From the NCBI RefSeq assembly GCF_900496995.4, contig NC_044005.1:17675363-17739362 (forward strand): a stretch of DNA of 64,000 bases, read 5' to 3'. The DNA comes from Aquila chrysaetos chrysaetos (lineage: Eukaryota; Chordata; Aves; Accipitriformes; Accipitridae). Below are positions 40,696-52,375 of the stretch, piece after piece. The translations under genes were made by a program, and so were the position numbers. The notes under the pieces were generated by a model. That model was not told where the DNA came from, did not search any database, and saw nothing but the letters and a program-made list of their open reading frames with translations. Each line of letters begins with the position of its first letter. The stretch's first letter is position 1.

Positions 40696-43600
40696 GTAAG
40701 ATATACATATCATATTCTCCTACTTCATACATTATTTCCTCAGGTCAGTCTTGGACTTCATCACCTTTTTTTGCAATATGGTTTTGCAGATGGACTCATA
40801 TCTTGTGTTCCTTTTGTTCCTCACTGTCCTGATTTTGGCTGGGATAGAGTTAATTTTCTTCCTAGTAACTGGTACAGTGTGTTTTGGATTAGTGTGAGAA
40901 TAATGTTGATAACACACTGATGTTTTAGTTGTTGCTAAGTAGCGCTTATCCTAAGTTAAGGATTGTTTAGTATCCCCTGCTCTGCCAGCAAGCAGGTGCA
41001 CAAGAAGCTGGGAGGGACACAGCCAGAACAGCCAACCTGAACTAGCCAGAGGGATGTTCCATACCATAGAACATCATGCCCAGTATATAAACTGGGGGCA
41101 GTTGGCCAGAAGGGGCAGATCTGTTATAACTGTTATTGTTATTACTATATATATAATATATATAAAATATATATTAGTTGTTAAACTGTTCTTAGCTCAA
41201 CATATATATAATACATATGTAAATATATATATGAAATTAAATAACAATAATTGTAATGAAAAGGAATATAACAAAAAGAGAGAAATTAGAACAGAGAAAA
41301 GACAAGTAATGCACAACACAATTGCTCACCACCCGCTGACCGATGCCTGAGCAGCGATCCACCCCTTCTGGCCAACTACGCCCAGTTTCTATACTAGGCA
41401 TGATGTTCTATGGTATGGAACATCCCTTTGGCTGGTTCAGGCTGGAACCCTCCCAGCTTCTTGTGCTTCTGCTTGCTGGCAGAGCAGGGGAAACTGAACA
41501 GTTGTTAACTTGGGATAAGCGCTACTTAGCAACAACTAAAACATCAGTGTGTTATCAACATTATTCTCACACTAAATCCAAAACACACTGTACCAGTTAC
41601 TAGGAAGAAAATTAACTCTATCCCAGCCAAAACCAGGACACTCACTTACACCTAATTATAAACAAAACTATTGGAAATTATGTTCTGCTTGACACTGATG
41701 ATAATTCCTAGCAAAATTTATGGCAAATTTTCCTATATCTTTTAATATATACATTTCTTTCCTGCTGAAGATTGAGTGAAATATACTTTGAGGAAGGCAT
41801 CTCTATTCAGTAAAGCATCTAGTCCTACACAGTCTAGTGGGATTTAAGCACTTTCTTAAATGCTTTGTTGGCTAGGAATTAATTTGAAATCCACCTCAGC
41901 TGTTTTTTTGTTTAGCAAGTTCAGAGTTAAATTCAAAGAACACTGTTAAAGTAAAACTCAGCATCTTACCTAAAAGAAAAGACATCTAACCAGTATCAAA
42001 TACAAGCCTAATGACAATAAGCTTGTTTTTCTTAATTAACTTGTGCAGTCTGCTTAGATACAGTCTACAGATCTTCCCAGAGCTTTTCAGACTGCTGGTC
42101 TAATGAGAAGAGGAGGAGCAAGGCTGTAAGGCTCAATCAGTGGTCTAATAACAGATACTGCGTCTTCTTTCAAACCTTCTCTCTCACTCATTTTACTGTA
42201 TTCTGAAAGCAAAGCAATCATACTCAGAAAAATAATATTCTGTAATTTATCTGATAAAAATATTATTAAGCTTTTTAATTGAAACAGATGATGTATTAGA
42301 AATGCTATTCTTTTAAAAGAAATGCTATTCTTTTAAAACTGTTAACCTGGATGCTTCCACTCTTCTCCCCAATATAACGCTTCCCCCGACACTAATTCAA
42401 ACCCATATTTTTGTTTTGTTTTGTTTTGCTTTTTATCTGTGTCTCTGCTCCTTGTGTTAATCTCTGAAGATTTGGCCACAGCTAAATGGAGCTGTTTGGA
42501 ATACAGATGATTGATGTTTCTTAATTGTCTTGAACACATACTTGTGTGTCTCAAACAATGTTTTCAAGATAGGCTTTTATTTAGCATCAGGCACGTCTTT
42601 CAAAACAGGCAAAAAAAGCTGTTGATTTTTCTTTTACTGAAAGGTTTTTGAAGAAGGAGCAATAAATTTAGTAGCACAATGGGGACAAAAGCCTGAGAAA
42701 CCTTGTATTAAAGATAACTTTGTATTACAGATAACTTTTACATATTCTGAAATAAGTTTTGTTTAAAATTAGATGTTCATTCTTATTACTGAAATGATTT
42801 CCCAGCTCCTCCAAAGATGGCGGAGATTCAGTTTTAGCTTTTCAGTTTTAAAGAAAATAGATTAAAGAATAGGATTAATAGCAATAATAAGGATTTTTAG
42901 CTTGCAATTGAGAGTAGGTTAATGCTAATTGATCTAGAGGCTGGGATTAATCTGGAGAGGATCTCTAAAGCTCAGGTACCTCTATAACCAGTCTATACTT
43001 CTAGGCTCTTGTCCACTCTCTGTGCATTACAAACTTCCTTGCACAGTACTGGTGACTCTCCTCCCTCTTCGTTGTGGTGTGGTGTAGTGTAGAAGTCCTT
43101 CCTTAAGGACAAAAGTCTGGCAATATTTTCCTAGCTCGCAGCCAGCAGACATGCTATTCCACTATAGTACACCAGTCCCTTATCACGCCCTAGCTGAGCT
43201 GGTCACCACAAAGTATCTTACTTTGAGGTTCATTTTTCTCCTTGAACACTGTGAAGCATTTGAGAAAGGTGCCATCCCTAGAAGGTAGCCTCCTAAGAGA
43301 GAGGAGAGCATAGGAATAAGAGTTCCTCTGAAACAGGAGGAAAGGATTAGTGAATATCATCCCTGTCTAATCTGTGTGCTAAATCCTAACATCCTACTCA
43401 GTTTTTAATCAAGCAAAGCTCTTTCTGAAATCAGTGGGTGTTTTCCCTGAGTTGAGCACTAGATAAAGGTTGTTTGAGTGTTTCAGGACTTGTGCCATTC
43501 ATGTGTCTGTGATTCATTCTGGGTTTTTTTTTCCCCTTAAGCATATCAAGGCAGAAGTCCTGCCTGTTATATATCTGATGATGGAAGAAGTCACTGTTAA

Positions 43601-46600
43601 TGAAGAAACATAAGAGTAGCAACTTTTCCCATCTTCAGAGTACTGGCAGTTGTCAGTTTATATTTTCAGAGCCCAAGACATGCACTAACTAAGTCTCATT
43701 TCACTCTTTCCAAATACTAAATAAGTGCTGTTTATGTCTATTTCACAGATGGTGGAAACAGCAGATGGTAATAATTTCATTTGTACCAAGCTGCCTAGTA
43801 ATCATTGTTCAAATAGAAATCAGAAGTCAAAAGGGGTTGCATCTTGTTTCATGGTTTTCTTGATGGCACTTGTTTTATTTAGCATTGTGGCTCTACTTTT
43901 GCCCACTAAATTTAATAAAAAAAATTAGTTTTGCCCTAGAAGGCAAAATTTACTACAGAGCAACACTTTTCTTTAAAAAAAACAAAACAAAACAAAACGA
44001 CCAACAGCCCCTCCCCCAGCTTTCCCCCCTTTTTTAAATCTTCTCAGCCTCTGAAATGGATGAGGTGGATAGCTGGAATTTGGCTTAGAAATTCCTCTCC
44101 GCTGAGGATAAGAATCTTTCGGAGTTTCAATGCAGACAGTTTGTTTCACTATGACTAAGCGAGGAGCCTTTGGAAGTTTAATATTGTGAGCATGACAGTA
44201 GAGAAGTTTTCTGTTCTTGTTGTTTTGGTTTGGTTTTTAACCCAGCAGTCTGGTAGAATTTTCATTACTTTACTGGCCATCAGCTAAAGTGATATATAAC
44301 ACCCTTCTCTCTGCAAGTAACCTGAATCCCTTCATTTCTCTGGAGAATTCATCCCTCATGTCACCCTTCACAAGTCTATTTTGGTGTGGGAATAAGGAAA
44401 TGAGAGAATCTTTGTTCTTCTGAGCTCTCATTTAAAGGCTGCATCATATGAGGGCTTTATAGGCTCCTTAAAACTATTGTCATGGAGGAAAAGTGCACAC
44501 TAGAACATTTGGTATCTCATCTAAATGAAGGATACTGCAGCCTGGTGTAAGATCTGAGGGATTTTTTTACATCACACTCTACCTACTGTGTGTTGCTATT
44601 GAATTATTCTGAGTATTCAGTAAGCTCATTGTTCATTGCAATTGTTCAGTAAGTGTTCATTGCAAACTGGTTTGTCTTTGAAGCTGATCCAGCTGTACCA
44701 GTTTCTGTCATCTATGAATGTGTCCTATGGTGATTTGTCCTATGGTTTCATGCCCTCAAAATATCGTGTAACTCTGTCTCTTATATTTCAAGCTGAATGG
44801 GAAAAACCTTTTGATCCCAAATATACTAAAAAGAACAAATTCTTTGTGGATGGGAACAAGGCTGTTGAAGTCCCGATGATGTTTGGAATGGGCCTGTTCA
44901 AGCATGGCTATGACGAACAGCTGTCTTCCACTGTGGTGCAAATGGATTACAAAGGAGGTGCTTCGGCATTTTTTATTCTGCCTGATCAAGGAAGAATGAG
45001 GAAGCTGGAGAAAAGATTGTCTTGTGAACGAATGTTAAGGTGGAGGACATTAGTCTCAAAAAGGTAAAATTCTGCAGTTCTTGGTTCAGATGGTAGGCAA
45101 GGAGACACATTAGTTTCAATCTGCTGGGCTATGACATAGAATCAGGATACTATTTTTAGTTCTGTTTTAATCTACAGAAGAATTCCCACTGACCAAAGTT
45201 GAAATCTGGCTCTCATGTCCCTGTGTTTTCATATTCAGTACTGCACAAAGTGAAAACCGTCACAGCTTTAGGACTTTAGCCATTTCTGCATTTTTTTTTT
45301 TCCCATCTTCAACTCTCCATAGCCCCCACTTTTCTGTCTTAAGACCTCTTCTCACTTTTTGGGGGGAGTTCTTCTGCCTTCTCCTATTTACAAGTAAATT
45401 CCTACCACTTTCCTTCAGCCTTTTTTCTTGTCTCTTGCTTCCTTTCTGCCTATTACAGTTACCAATAATTGCATTTTTAATGCTGAAATAACAACTTTCA
45501 TTTGGCAATTGTGAGGACAAAGCTCAATGATAAGGGTATAGAGCAGCTGGCACATTGCAGAGCCCCTGCATTCAGGCTCTCTGAAGACTTAGGAAGGCAA
45601 AATTGGAATAAGCTACACTTGCTTCAAGGTAACTTTGAGACTAGAAGGCAGAAAGTCTATATGCTTTCTAAAAACAACTTTATACTCCTTCTGTTTAGTG
45701 TCATGTGTAGTAGTAGCCTTTGATGGGACAAAATATGTGTATGAGCATAGGCACAACATGTTTACAGAATCAAGCCCTTGTGTTCATTCACGAATCTGAT
45801 GTGTCATGTTAGAGACCTTCACACATACACCTTTGAAAATAGTATTTTAGATGATCAATTCTCAAGACAAAAATGACATCCTAATACAGAAAACCAAAAC
45901 CAGTGTCATGGTCTTAACTCCAATTCACTGTTAAAAATTTTTTTTCATTTAAAAATAAGACAGAAAAAAGTATGTAATTCTCTGTGCACCTTCACAGTTT
46001 TGAAACTTCTGGGAACAGCTATGTGGTTTGTGACTAAACTCACTATAGGACAAATAAGATGATGAATCAAGATACTTATGAATCATTTTTGTCAAAGAAA
46101 CACAATTGCCTTTAAAATCAGCAAGAAAGACACTAAATACAATTGGAGGGATTTATATTTCCTCTCTCCATCCTCTCCCCCCTCAACTGGAGTAATCTAC
46201 CTAAAAGCCATGAATGGGAGATGTAAATCTTATAATATAAAAAGGCATCACTGTCAAAGACAAGCTTATTTCATGCAGCTCCCCATTTTTCATTGTGACA
46301 GTTGTCTCCTGCAAACTGATGACACAAACTCCTCCTTTTCCCTCTAGTTTTCAAAGCAACTGGTTGCCTTTGCTATTATTTGGACTCTCTGGAAGGTCTT
46401 AATAAAAGGGTTTGATGTAGGATATAGAATGATTTAAGGACTGTGGGCAAGCTATGTTTGTCCCTGTTTCTCTGTCTGCAAACTGATGCTGACAAAAGTT
46501 GCAGAAGCATTGTGAGGAACGTTTTTGATTACTGTTGGTTGCTGAACAGGGGATAGTACCAAAGTATTGCCAGTACAGGCACCTGAGATCTATTTAATGG

Positions 46601-49437
46601 CTGAACTGTGGAGAAAACATCACTTTCTTTTCTGGAAAGTGTATTCCAGTGCTTCCTGCCTGGTTGCATTGTTGCTGTGTGCCTCTGGCTTTCCCTTTCC
46701 TGCATGTTGAAAGCAAATGGGAGCTTGTGAATGAGTGTCTTTATGTAATAGCAAGACAGGTGATTCCATGACAGTTGCATCCTCGCTTGAGACAGCATCA
46801 GCACAGTCAGAAATTAGGCAGAAGTAAGAGATCAGCAACCTGTTATCCATCCACTAGCACTCTCATTTTTGGGTACCAGCCAGACTTGGCATCAGATGCT
46901 GTGCTATGCTGGAGGTATGGGCAGTTTCCTTCCCACATGTCCACTGGATGACTTGCTCTTTGGCCAGCTTCATTAAGTGCTCCACATCTCCCTGACCTGG
47001 AACCCTGGACAGTTCTCCTCGTTTCTCACCAGAAAACAGTACCTACTGTCAGAATTGTCACTAACTTCTGTCTCATTATGCTGCTTCTAGCTGTAAGTGT
47101 TGGTTTTAACCTTTGAAGAGGAATTGTTAGATCTTTATTGGAAGAGCAAGGAAGAAATGAGTCAGAAATATGGAGCTTAGATTAATTTATGGAAAGCAGC
47201 AAACTAGTCACTTTCCAAAAAAAAAAAAAAAAATTGAATAAATCAGACATTGGAGTTGACATAGAAAAAGAATTATCTATTGACTAACTATATTCTGTCA
47301 ATGTGCTTTTGTTTTTTACTTTGTCATCCATACAATCACCACCACATATTGTCCTGCTCCTTTGGTATACCTTTTTGTTTTCTCTGTTGTGATTTATATG
47401 GTAAACACAAAAGGCCAACTTCCCCCCTGCCCCCCGCCAAAAGTAACCAGTGAACTTGGATGTGTTGAATTTTTTGTGCCCAGCCTGTAACACCTAAAAG
47501 AATCACTTTTTTACAAGGTGAATCCTCTGCATCCTCAGTAATGTGTCATGATGAAGGTGCTTCCAGCAGAATGCACAAAATATCCCTAATTTCTGAAAAT
47601 GTCAGATGAAGATCCTTAGGGAGGTACAGCTGTACTGTTGTGCTGAATTATCACCGGGTCAATCTGACTGTTCATGTGTTGGCTTACTGCAGACCATGAG
47701 CCAGCAACCTACAACCCTATCCTCTCAACCAGCCTTCCAACATTGTTATAAACCTTCCTTTCTTCTCCCCAAATTATACATTTCCCATGTAGGCTAGAGA
47801 GAGCCTACAAGCAAAATGTCTTTGGGGAGAAAGCAAAATTACTTTGTCTCTTGGGAGTCTGTGTTATACTGTGATATCTCATCAAAAGTTTCACCATATT
47901 CTTGCACTTCTTTTCTGGCAGCTCAGCAAATTTGCATCTTCCAAAATTCACTCTATATGGGACATATAACCTAAAAGATATATTATATAAAATGGGCATC
48001 ATGGATATATTCACTGATAAGGCTGACCTGTCTGGGGTCACCGGGCAGCCCCAGCATAGAATTTCCCAGGTAAGTCATACTGCTTTTTGTTTTATGGGCC
48101 CATGGTTACTGATACTTACATCACTTTCTTTACAACTATTCATGATGCAAAACTTGTGTAAAGAGGCTTTGCTTCACATGGAAAGGCAGCTGTTGGCATA
48201 CAGAGTATTTCACCCATGTTACTTGCGCTGTCAGTGCAGTTGAGTTGGAGCAGGTTACAAGTCTGTAATTTTTTGATCTGGGAGGCCTTTTGATCTGTGT
48301 GGGGCAACCTTATAAGCCAGACATGACCAAATCATCATCTATCCACACCTTGGTACCCTCCTGCAGCGTGTTGTTAAAGTCATTACATTGCTGCTTCTGT
48401 TTGTGTCTACTTTTAGCCTGCTTGTGGGCAAGTGGGTAGCTGTAGGATGTATCACTGCTTGTGTTTTATGGAGGGGAGGGGAGAGGAAAAACACTGCTTG
48501 CTTTTAAACTGTTTGGGGGGAAAGGAAAATGTAGTTATTAAAAACATTGACTTCAAGCCTATGAGCAGTGACTCTCATTAGTGCCAGGCCCAGGCAAAAA
48601 CTACAGATAAGTCATACTTCAATAAACCTAGAGTTTAAAGCTGACAATCAGTGCAAATTTAATTGTCTAATATGAACAAAATAACTGCCCTCATGACCTC
48701 AGGTGGAAATTAGTGAATTAGGGTCTGTGAAAGTCTTGATTTTGCAAGGTAAAACTTACATGTTTCTCTGCTCTAGACCTCCATCTCTGGCCCTTCTCCT
48801 TTGCTCCCATTTTTTCCAAGGCACAAAGGAACATGGGAAACCATTTCAGGATGCTATTCATAGTGCTAATCTGCATGTTAATTCTTCAACTATATGAACT
48901 TTTAATGGATAGTTACATGTGATCTTGCTTTCTTAACCTTTAGTCTAGCTCCACAGATCTGCATGAGTGGGAGCAGGGAATAAGAAAAGAAGCAAAGCAA
49001 ATGTTTTCATTAGCAGGAACGTGCCCCTCCATCAGGGATGAACTTTTCTCTCTGGGGCTAAGAAAGCTATGCTGCATGTAGCTTGCTGATTTTTTTTCAA
49101 CTTTGCTGTCTTTGTGCAGTGGACTCATACCTGTCCATCTGATGCTTGTTTCTTACCAATAACTTCTTCACCTACTTTTAGCTCAAGTTCTTATTTAGGT
49201 GACTAGTTTTGTACCCCCTTGACTTGTAACATGTCTGTTTCTTCACAGGCTATTCATAAGGCTGTGGTAAAGGTGGATGAGACTGGTACTGAAGCAGCAG
49301 CTGCCACAGGCACGGAAATAGTGCCTATGTCCGTTCCAGTTACCATCACATTCAACAGGCCCTTCTTAATGGTCATTACTATGGAGAGCAATATACTCTT
49401 CATGGGAAAAATTGTGAACCCTCTGAAAAAAGATTAA
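40062..49437 (+). CDS. Clade A serpin, alpha-1-antitrypsin-like protease inhibitor (4 coding exons)
   Basis: The joined CDS is 40062-40695, 44793-45063, 47922-48069 and 49249-49437: 1242 nt, 413 residues, intact. It encodes a secreted serine protease inhibitor of the SERPINA type. A hydrophobic signal peptide covers about residues 1-20. The serpin core follows, with [16 protein letters not shown] in the helix B shutter region, then [22 protein letters not shown] and ADLSGVT. The hinge GTEAAAAT (residues 364-371) has the small residues needed for loop insertion, so inhibition is predicted. Aligned on SERPINA1, P1-P1' is Met378-Ser379, which suggests neutrophil elastase-like targets. The C-terminus FMGKIVNP is canonical. 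Exon sizes and phases (1, 2, 0) match clade A. Oddities: no N-X-S/T sequon; Cys at 51, 55 and 56; Ser206 where the shutter Asn is usual. Clade assignment is firm, but exact orthology (SERPINA1 or a bird-specific paralogue) is not settled, so no symbol is given. Confidence 0.95.
40825..41640. mobile_element. Inverted LTR pair (palindromic endogenous retrovirus LTR insertion) with 5-bp target duplication
   Basis: The left arm begins 'tgtcctgattttggctggg' at 40825, and the right arm ends with its reverse complement, '...aaaaccaggaca', at 41640. The arms share the same LTR sequence in opposite orientations. Their outer 135 bp are almost identical and they share uncommon variants further in. The left arm carries a TATA-like 'tatataa' at 41084-41090. 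The sequence resembles an LTR I recall as widespread in bird genomes (starting TGTCCTGGTTT), probably ERVL-like; the class is from memory. The right arm keeps about 90 bp of R/U5-like sequence (about 41265-41355) that the left arm lacks. The junction near 41201 lies in TA-rich DNA. The flanks 40820-40824 and 41641-41645 are both ctcac, a 5-bp duplication. No retroviral protein genes are present. Confidence 0.85.
41141..41232. repeat. TA-rich low-complexity centre of the inverted LTR pair
   Basis: Alternating TA and TATA runs surround the junction of the two LTR arms, broken by one non-repetitive piece, 'gttgttaaactgttcttagctc', within about 41177-41200. They would form the loop of a hairpin. 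Confidence 0.8.
42298..42337. repeat. Perfect 20-bp tandem duplication
   Basis: 'agaaatgctattcttttaaa' occurs twice without a gap or mismatch. It is a recent local duplication inside the serpin intron. Confidence 0.9.
42703..42736. repeat. 17-bp tandem duplication with one mismatch
   Basis: 'ttgtattaaagataact' is followed directly by 'ttgtattacagataact'. It lies within the serpin intron. Confidence 0.85.
44617..44664. repeat. Imperfect short tandem duplication near an exon acceptor
   Basis: The phrase 'ttcagtaag...tgttcattgcaa' occurs twice in succession with a small insertion in the first copy. It ends about 130 bp upstream of the second coding exon of the serpin and does not touch the acceptor. 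Confidence 0.7.
44793..45063 (+). CDS. Serpin second coding exon
   Basis: The exon is 271 bp, the same length as the equivalent SERPINA1 exon. It follows 'ttatatttcaag' and ends at the donor 'ag|gtaaaa' (phase 2). It encodes residues 212-301 plus two bases: [14 protein letters not shown] after the strand 3A motif, then [26 protein letters not shown] and the KLEKRL helix. The frame is open upstream into the intron only by chance. Confidence 0.93.
45064..47921 (+). other. Serpin intron between coding exons 2 and 3
   Basis: A GT-AG intron of 2858 bp (donor gtaaaa, acceptor 'cttttctggcag'). It contains an 18-base A run at 47217-47234 and a short T run near 45290. No exon, repeat family or RNA gene was recognised. 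Confidence 0.88.
47217..47234 (+). repeat. Poly-A run (18 A)
   Basis: A homopolymer in the serpin intron, not visibly attached to a retrotransposed copy. Confidence 0.9.
47922..48069 (+). CDS. Serpin third coding exon
   Basis: The exon is 148 bp, identical in length to the matching SERPINA1 exon. It completes Ser302 across the junction and encodes residues 302-351, including [17 protein letters not shown] and the strongly conserved ADLSGVT turn. The donor 'cag|gtaagt' is a consensus site in phase 0. Confidence 0.93.
48070..49248 (+). other. Serpin intron between coding exons 3 and 4
   Basis: A GT-AG intron of 1179 bp with a consensus donor (gtaagt) and acceptor 'gtttcttcacag'. Nothing else was recognised. 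Confidence 0.88.
49249..49437 (+). CDS. Serpin last coding exon with reactive centre loop
   Basis: Encodes residues 352-413 and the TAA at 49435-49437. It contains [11 protein letters not shown] with the shutter His354, the hinge GTEAAAAT (P15-P8), the reactive bond Met378-Ser379 (Met codon 49327-49329), and the C-terminal strands ending [12 protein letters not shown]. The loop has the same length from hinge to P1 as SERPINA1. Confidence 0.94.
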   Translation, partial: AIHKAVVKVDETGTEAAAATGTEIVPMSVPVTITFNRPFLMVITMESNILFMGKIVNPLKKD

Positions 49438-50830
49438 GTTGATATACATATTAGGTATGCAGTGATCACCACTGTTAAATCAAGTGTTTGTCCTGATGAG
49501 TATGGCATGGCTACAGAGGGCTCTCCACCTCTTAACTGATGTTATTCGCTGTTTTTTTGTAGATGAGACTCTTCATCGATTTAAGTTGTCATAGTTGCAT
49601 GTTTGTTCGGGCCTTGGTTTTTGTTTTTTTTTTTTTTTTTAAAGAAGGTTGCATTCAGGCAGAACTGTCATTAGATCTGGGACAAAATAGGCCTGTGTGA
49701 TACTGACAGCATAGATACATCTTCTAGCAGGGAAGATGAGGAGCATGTGGGTGGAGAGCTTTGTGTAAGCCTGCTTCTTCCCTCATGGCTGCCTTCTCAC
49801 CTTTTTTTTGCATTGACTGACAAATGGGTACAGGTTACAGCACTTCTCTATTTGTCCCCATTTTCCCACCAACATGAAGTTCATAGCTAGCATAGATCTT
49901 AACATGCTTACTACCTTGCACAGTACCATTGTTGTCCAGTAAGTCTATTACATCCTTGCCTTTCAGCTGTCATCCCAGCTAGGCTGCTGCAAAGGGGTCA
50001 CAAAGAAGGTGTGTTTTTCCCCTGCAGATATATACTGGCCTGCCCACTGTTTGTGAGAGTTTACAGTCCAGACTCATTCCAGGGCAAATGTTAGAGGGTC
50101 TAAGAACTGGTTCTAAGAAAAGAATAGGTAGATCAGATCTCTGCAGTTCAGTGCCCTGGAGCCGACTTTTGAGAATCAGATATACAGCTCAGAGCAGCCA
50201 GAAGACTACTTCTAGCCTATGCCTGCACCTAAACCAGCTTCTAGAAGCCCCCATGCAGCAGGAAACACAAGCCATCTCCCTGTGGTGCCAGTGCCTGTAC
50301 CATTACCATCTGGCCCTGGGAGATTACCCATGGTAGTAAGCACCATTCCAGTATTGTTTGTAGGATCAAGCACCCTACCAGTAACACCTATACCCCATCA
50401 GTGACACTTACCGTGTCTCTTGACATAACCCCTTCTGTTCTCAGACTGTCCAGTAATACAACATTGGTACTCTATTTCTCATCTGCTTCATGGTTAGTAT
50501 AGCCACAATATTATAAAGATCTTTTTTCACTATTAAGATACACAATACTAAAAGTCACATTCATAATGCACATGCTTATTTATTTTTTCTTGTTTACTTT
50601 CCTATCTATTTTTTCTTCTATTTTTCACAACATCTGTCATTATTTTATTTCCTTGCTCATGTTCATGGTATATATCTGATCTCTGGTTGCAGGAGGGGTA
50701 AATTATTGACTAAAATGGGTTAGTCTGTTAATAGGTATTAAGCATTAACACCAGTCTTTGTACAGCCTTGCAATGTGCAGACAAATGTACTACGGTAGAA
50801 GAACAACAATGAATAAACATGACATTAAGA
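49438..50830 (+). other. Probable serpin 3' UTR
   Basis: The stretch after the stop codon contains a 17-base T run at 49624-49640. The first canonical AATAAA I found is at 50812-50817, which would give a 3' UTR of about 1.4 kb. A weaker variant signal closer to the stop could be used instead. A proline- and valine-rich frame near 50219-50404 is not called as coding. Confidence 0.45.
50812..50817 (+). terminator. Candidate polyadenylation signal AATAAA
   Basis: First canonical hexamer downstream of the serpin stop codon (1375 bp away). The assignment rests on position and sequence only. Confidence 0.4.
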
Positions 50831-52375
50831 AGTTTCTAATTTTGATATTTTATTTCTGTAACTCAGAGTTAAGACTTAATTATTGTTCTAACAGATTTTT
50901 CACCAGTGTCAACAAACAGTTATTAATATACTGCTCATACACGTTAGATCAGCATGGTCACGTCAGCTTCAGAAAGCCCTCTGTCTTTGGCCTGAGCGGT
51001 AAATCCCTGTTCAGCACATCGTAGGTTATCACTGTTAGGAGAACTTTTTGGGAAGGTTGGGCATTTCTTTGATGCAGAGATGTTTATTTCAAAGGCTACA
51101 GACAGTGTGCTGCTTCTACTCTATCAATCAAGTGTGTAACTCTGTGTGTGTCTCTCATCTCTCTTCTAAAAAGCTCTCTCTTGACTCCCTCTAATAGCTA
51201 TGTTACCAGTCTTGGCATGTGTTTTGAGCTGTGGTTCCTGTTACTCCATAAACAAAATACAGACCATCTAGATCATACGTTTTTTAATAGATTATGACAG
51301 GAAAACAAGAAAAGTACTTAGAAGCTATCAGCTTTTTGTAGAGGAACTCCCTTCCAAATTAAAATCACAGTGAAGAAAACCTCATCTGCGTGGCATTCAA
51401 ATCAGGCAATAAGGAAGAATAAATCTAGTATTTCCCAAACTGAAAACTAGATGTACTTAATTTGTTTTCATTTGTCTTTGACTACATCACTGGATACATA
51501 GCAAACCTTGGCAGAGGGTACTTTTCTACAGATTCTTACAGATCTTTGTAATTTATATTGATCTAGAGGCACTGCAGGTCTTGCTAGGTCACAGTTTTCT
51601 GACATAACCAGATCTTGTAATGTGCTTTCCTGTAAAAATGTATAGCAATACCTTTGGATGTAAATCCAAAAAACCTAACTTAAAATGGGGGGGGAAGGCA
51701 TATTTACACAACAAAGTAAATTAGAATTATGAGGAAAAACTTCAGAACATGGAAGTCATGATCAAATCAGGGAATGCCCCCTGCCAAAACGAACAATGCC
51801 ACAACATTAAATCTAAAACTGTAATAAGAAAGGACAAGGACAACTTTGAGAATAAAAAACTTATAGAAGTCATAACATATAATGATATATTCTTTTTCAA
51901 AGACATCAGAAACCTGCCAGAGAGCGTGAGGGGTGAATAGATATTCAAAGTGTAAAAGAAGTGCTCAAGGGGAGTACTGGCAAAACAGAAAAGCTCAATC
52001 TGTTGCACGTATACTTCCTTTACAATGGTTGAGCCTGCAAAACTATTTCAAGTTGAACTAACAATAGACGAGGTTTTAGAAAAAAAGAATGAAAGAGCGA
52101 GTAATTTCCAGGACTGTTTATTATACATGCAGGAGCTCTTAGCACTCTCAAGAAGAAAAAATGTTAAGCTTTCCACTCGGATGCATCAGTTAGACTGGTC
52201 TCTATGCCAGAGTAATAAGAAGTGACAAATGCAACATAAGTTTTTGAAAAAAGGTGCAAGTGAGCATGCATTGAATTGCAGAACATTTAGTCCCATTTTG
52301 ATATTTTGGAAACTGTAGAATTTGTAGTTGTATGGATAAGTATAACAAAATATTGAAGAACTAACATGACTTTCA
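50831..52375. other. Non-coding stretch, no gene seen
   Basis: AT-rich intergenic DNA between the serpin and the second long CR1. Small open frames (for example 52025-52225) have no recognisable domain. Confidence 0.6.

Larger units (their letters stand above)
40696..44792 (+). other. Serpin intron between coding exons 1 and 2
   Basis: A GT-AG intron of 4097 bp, donor 'gtaaga' and acceptor 'ttatatttcaag'. It holds the inverted LTR element at 40825-41640 and several short direct duplications listed separately. No other gene was seen. Confidence 0.9.

Noticed and set aside
40696-40832. Read-through extension of the first serpin exon to a stop at 40832
   Set aside because: Serpin similarity stops exactly at a consensus donor (40696), and the next exon joins in phase to restore the family sequence.
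50219-50404. Proline/valine-rich frame downstream of the serpin
   Set aside because: It lies within the probable 3' UTR and is low-complexity with no initiation or domain evidence.
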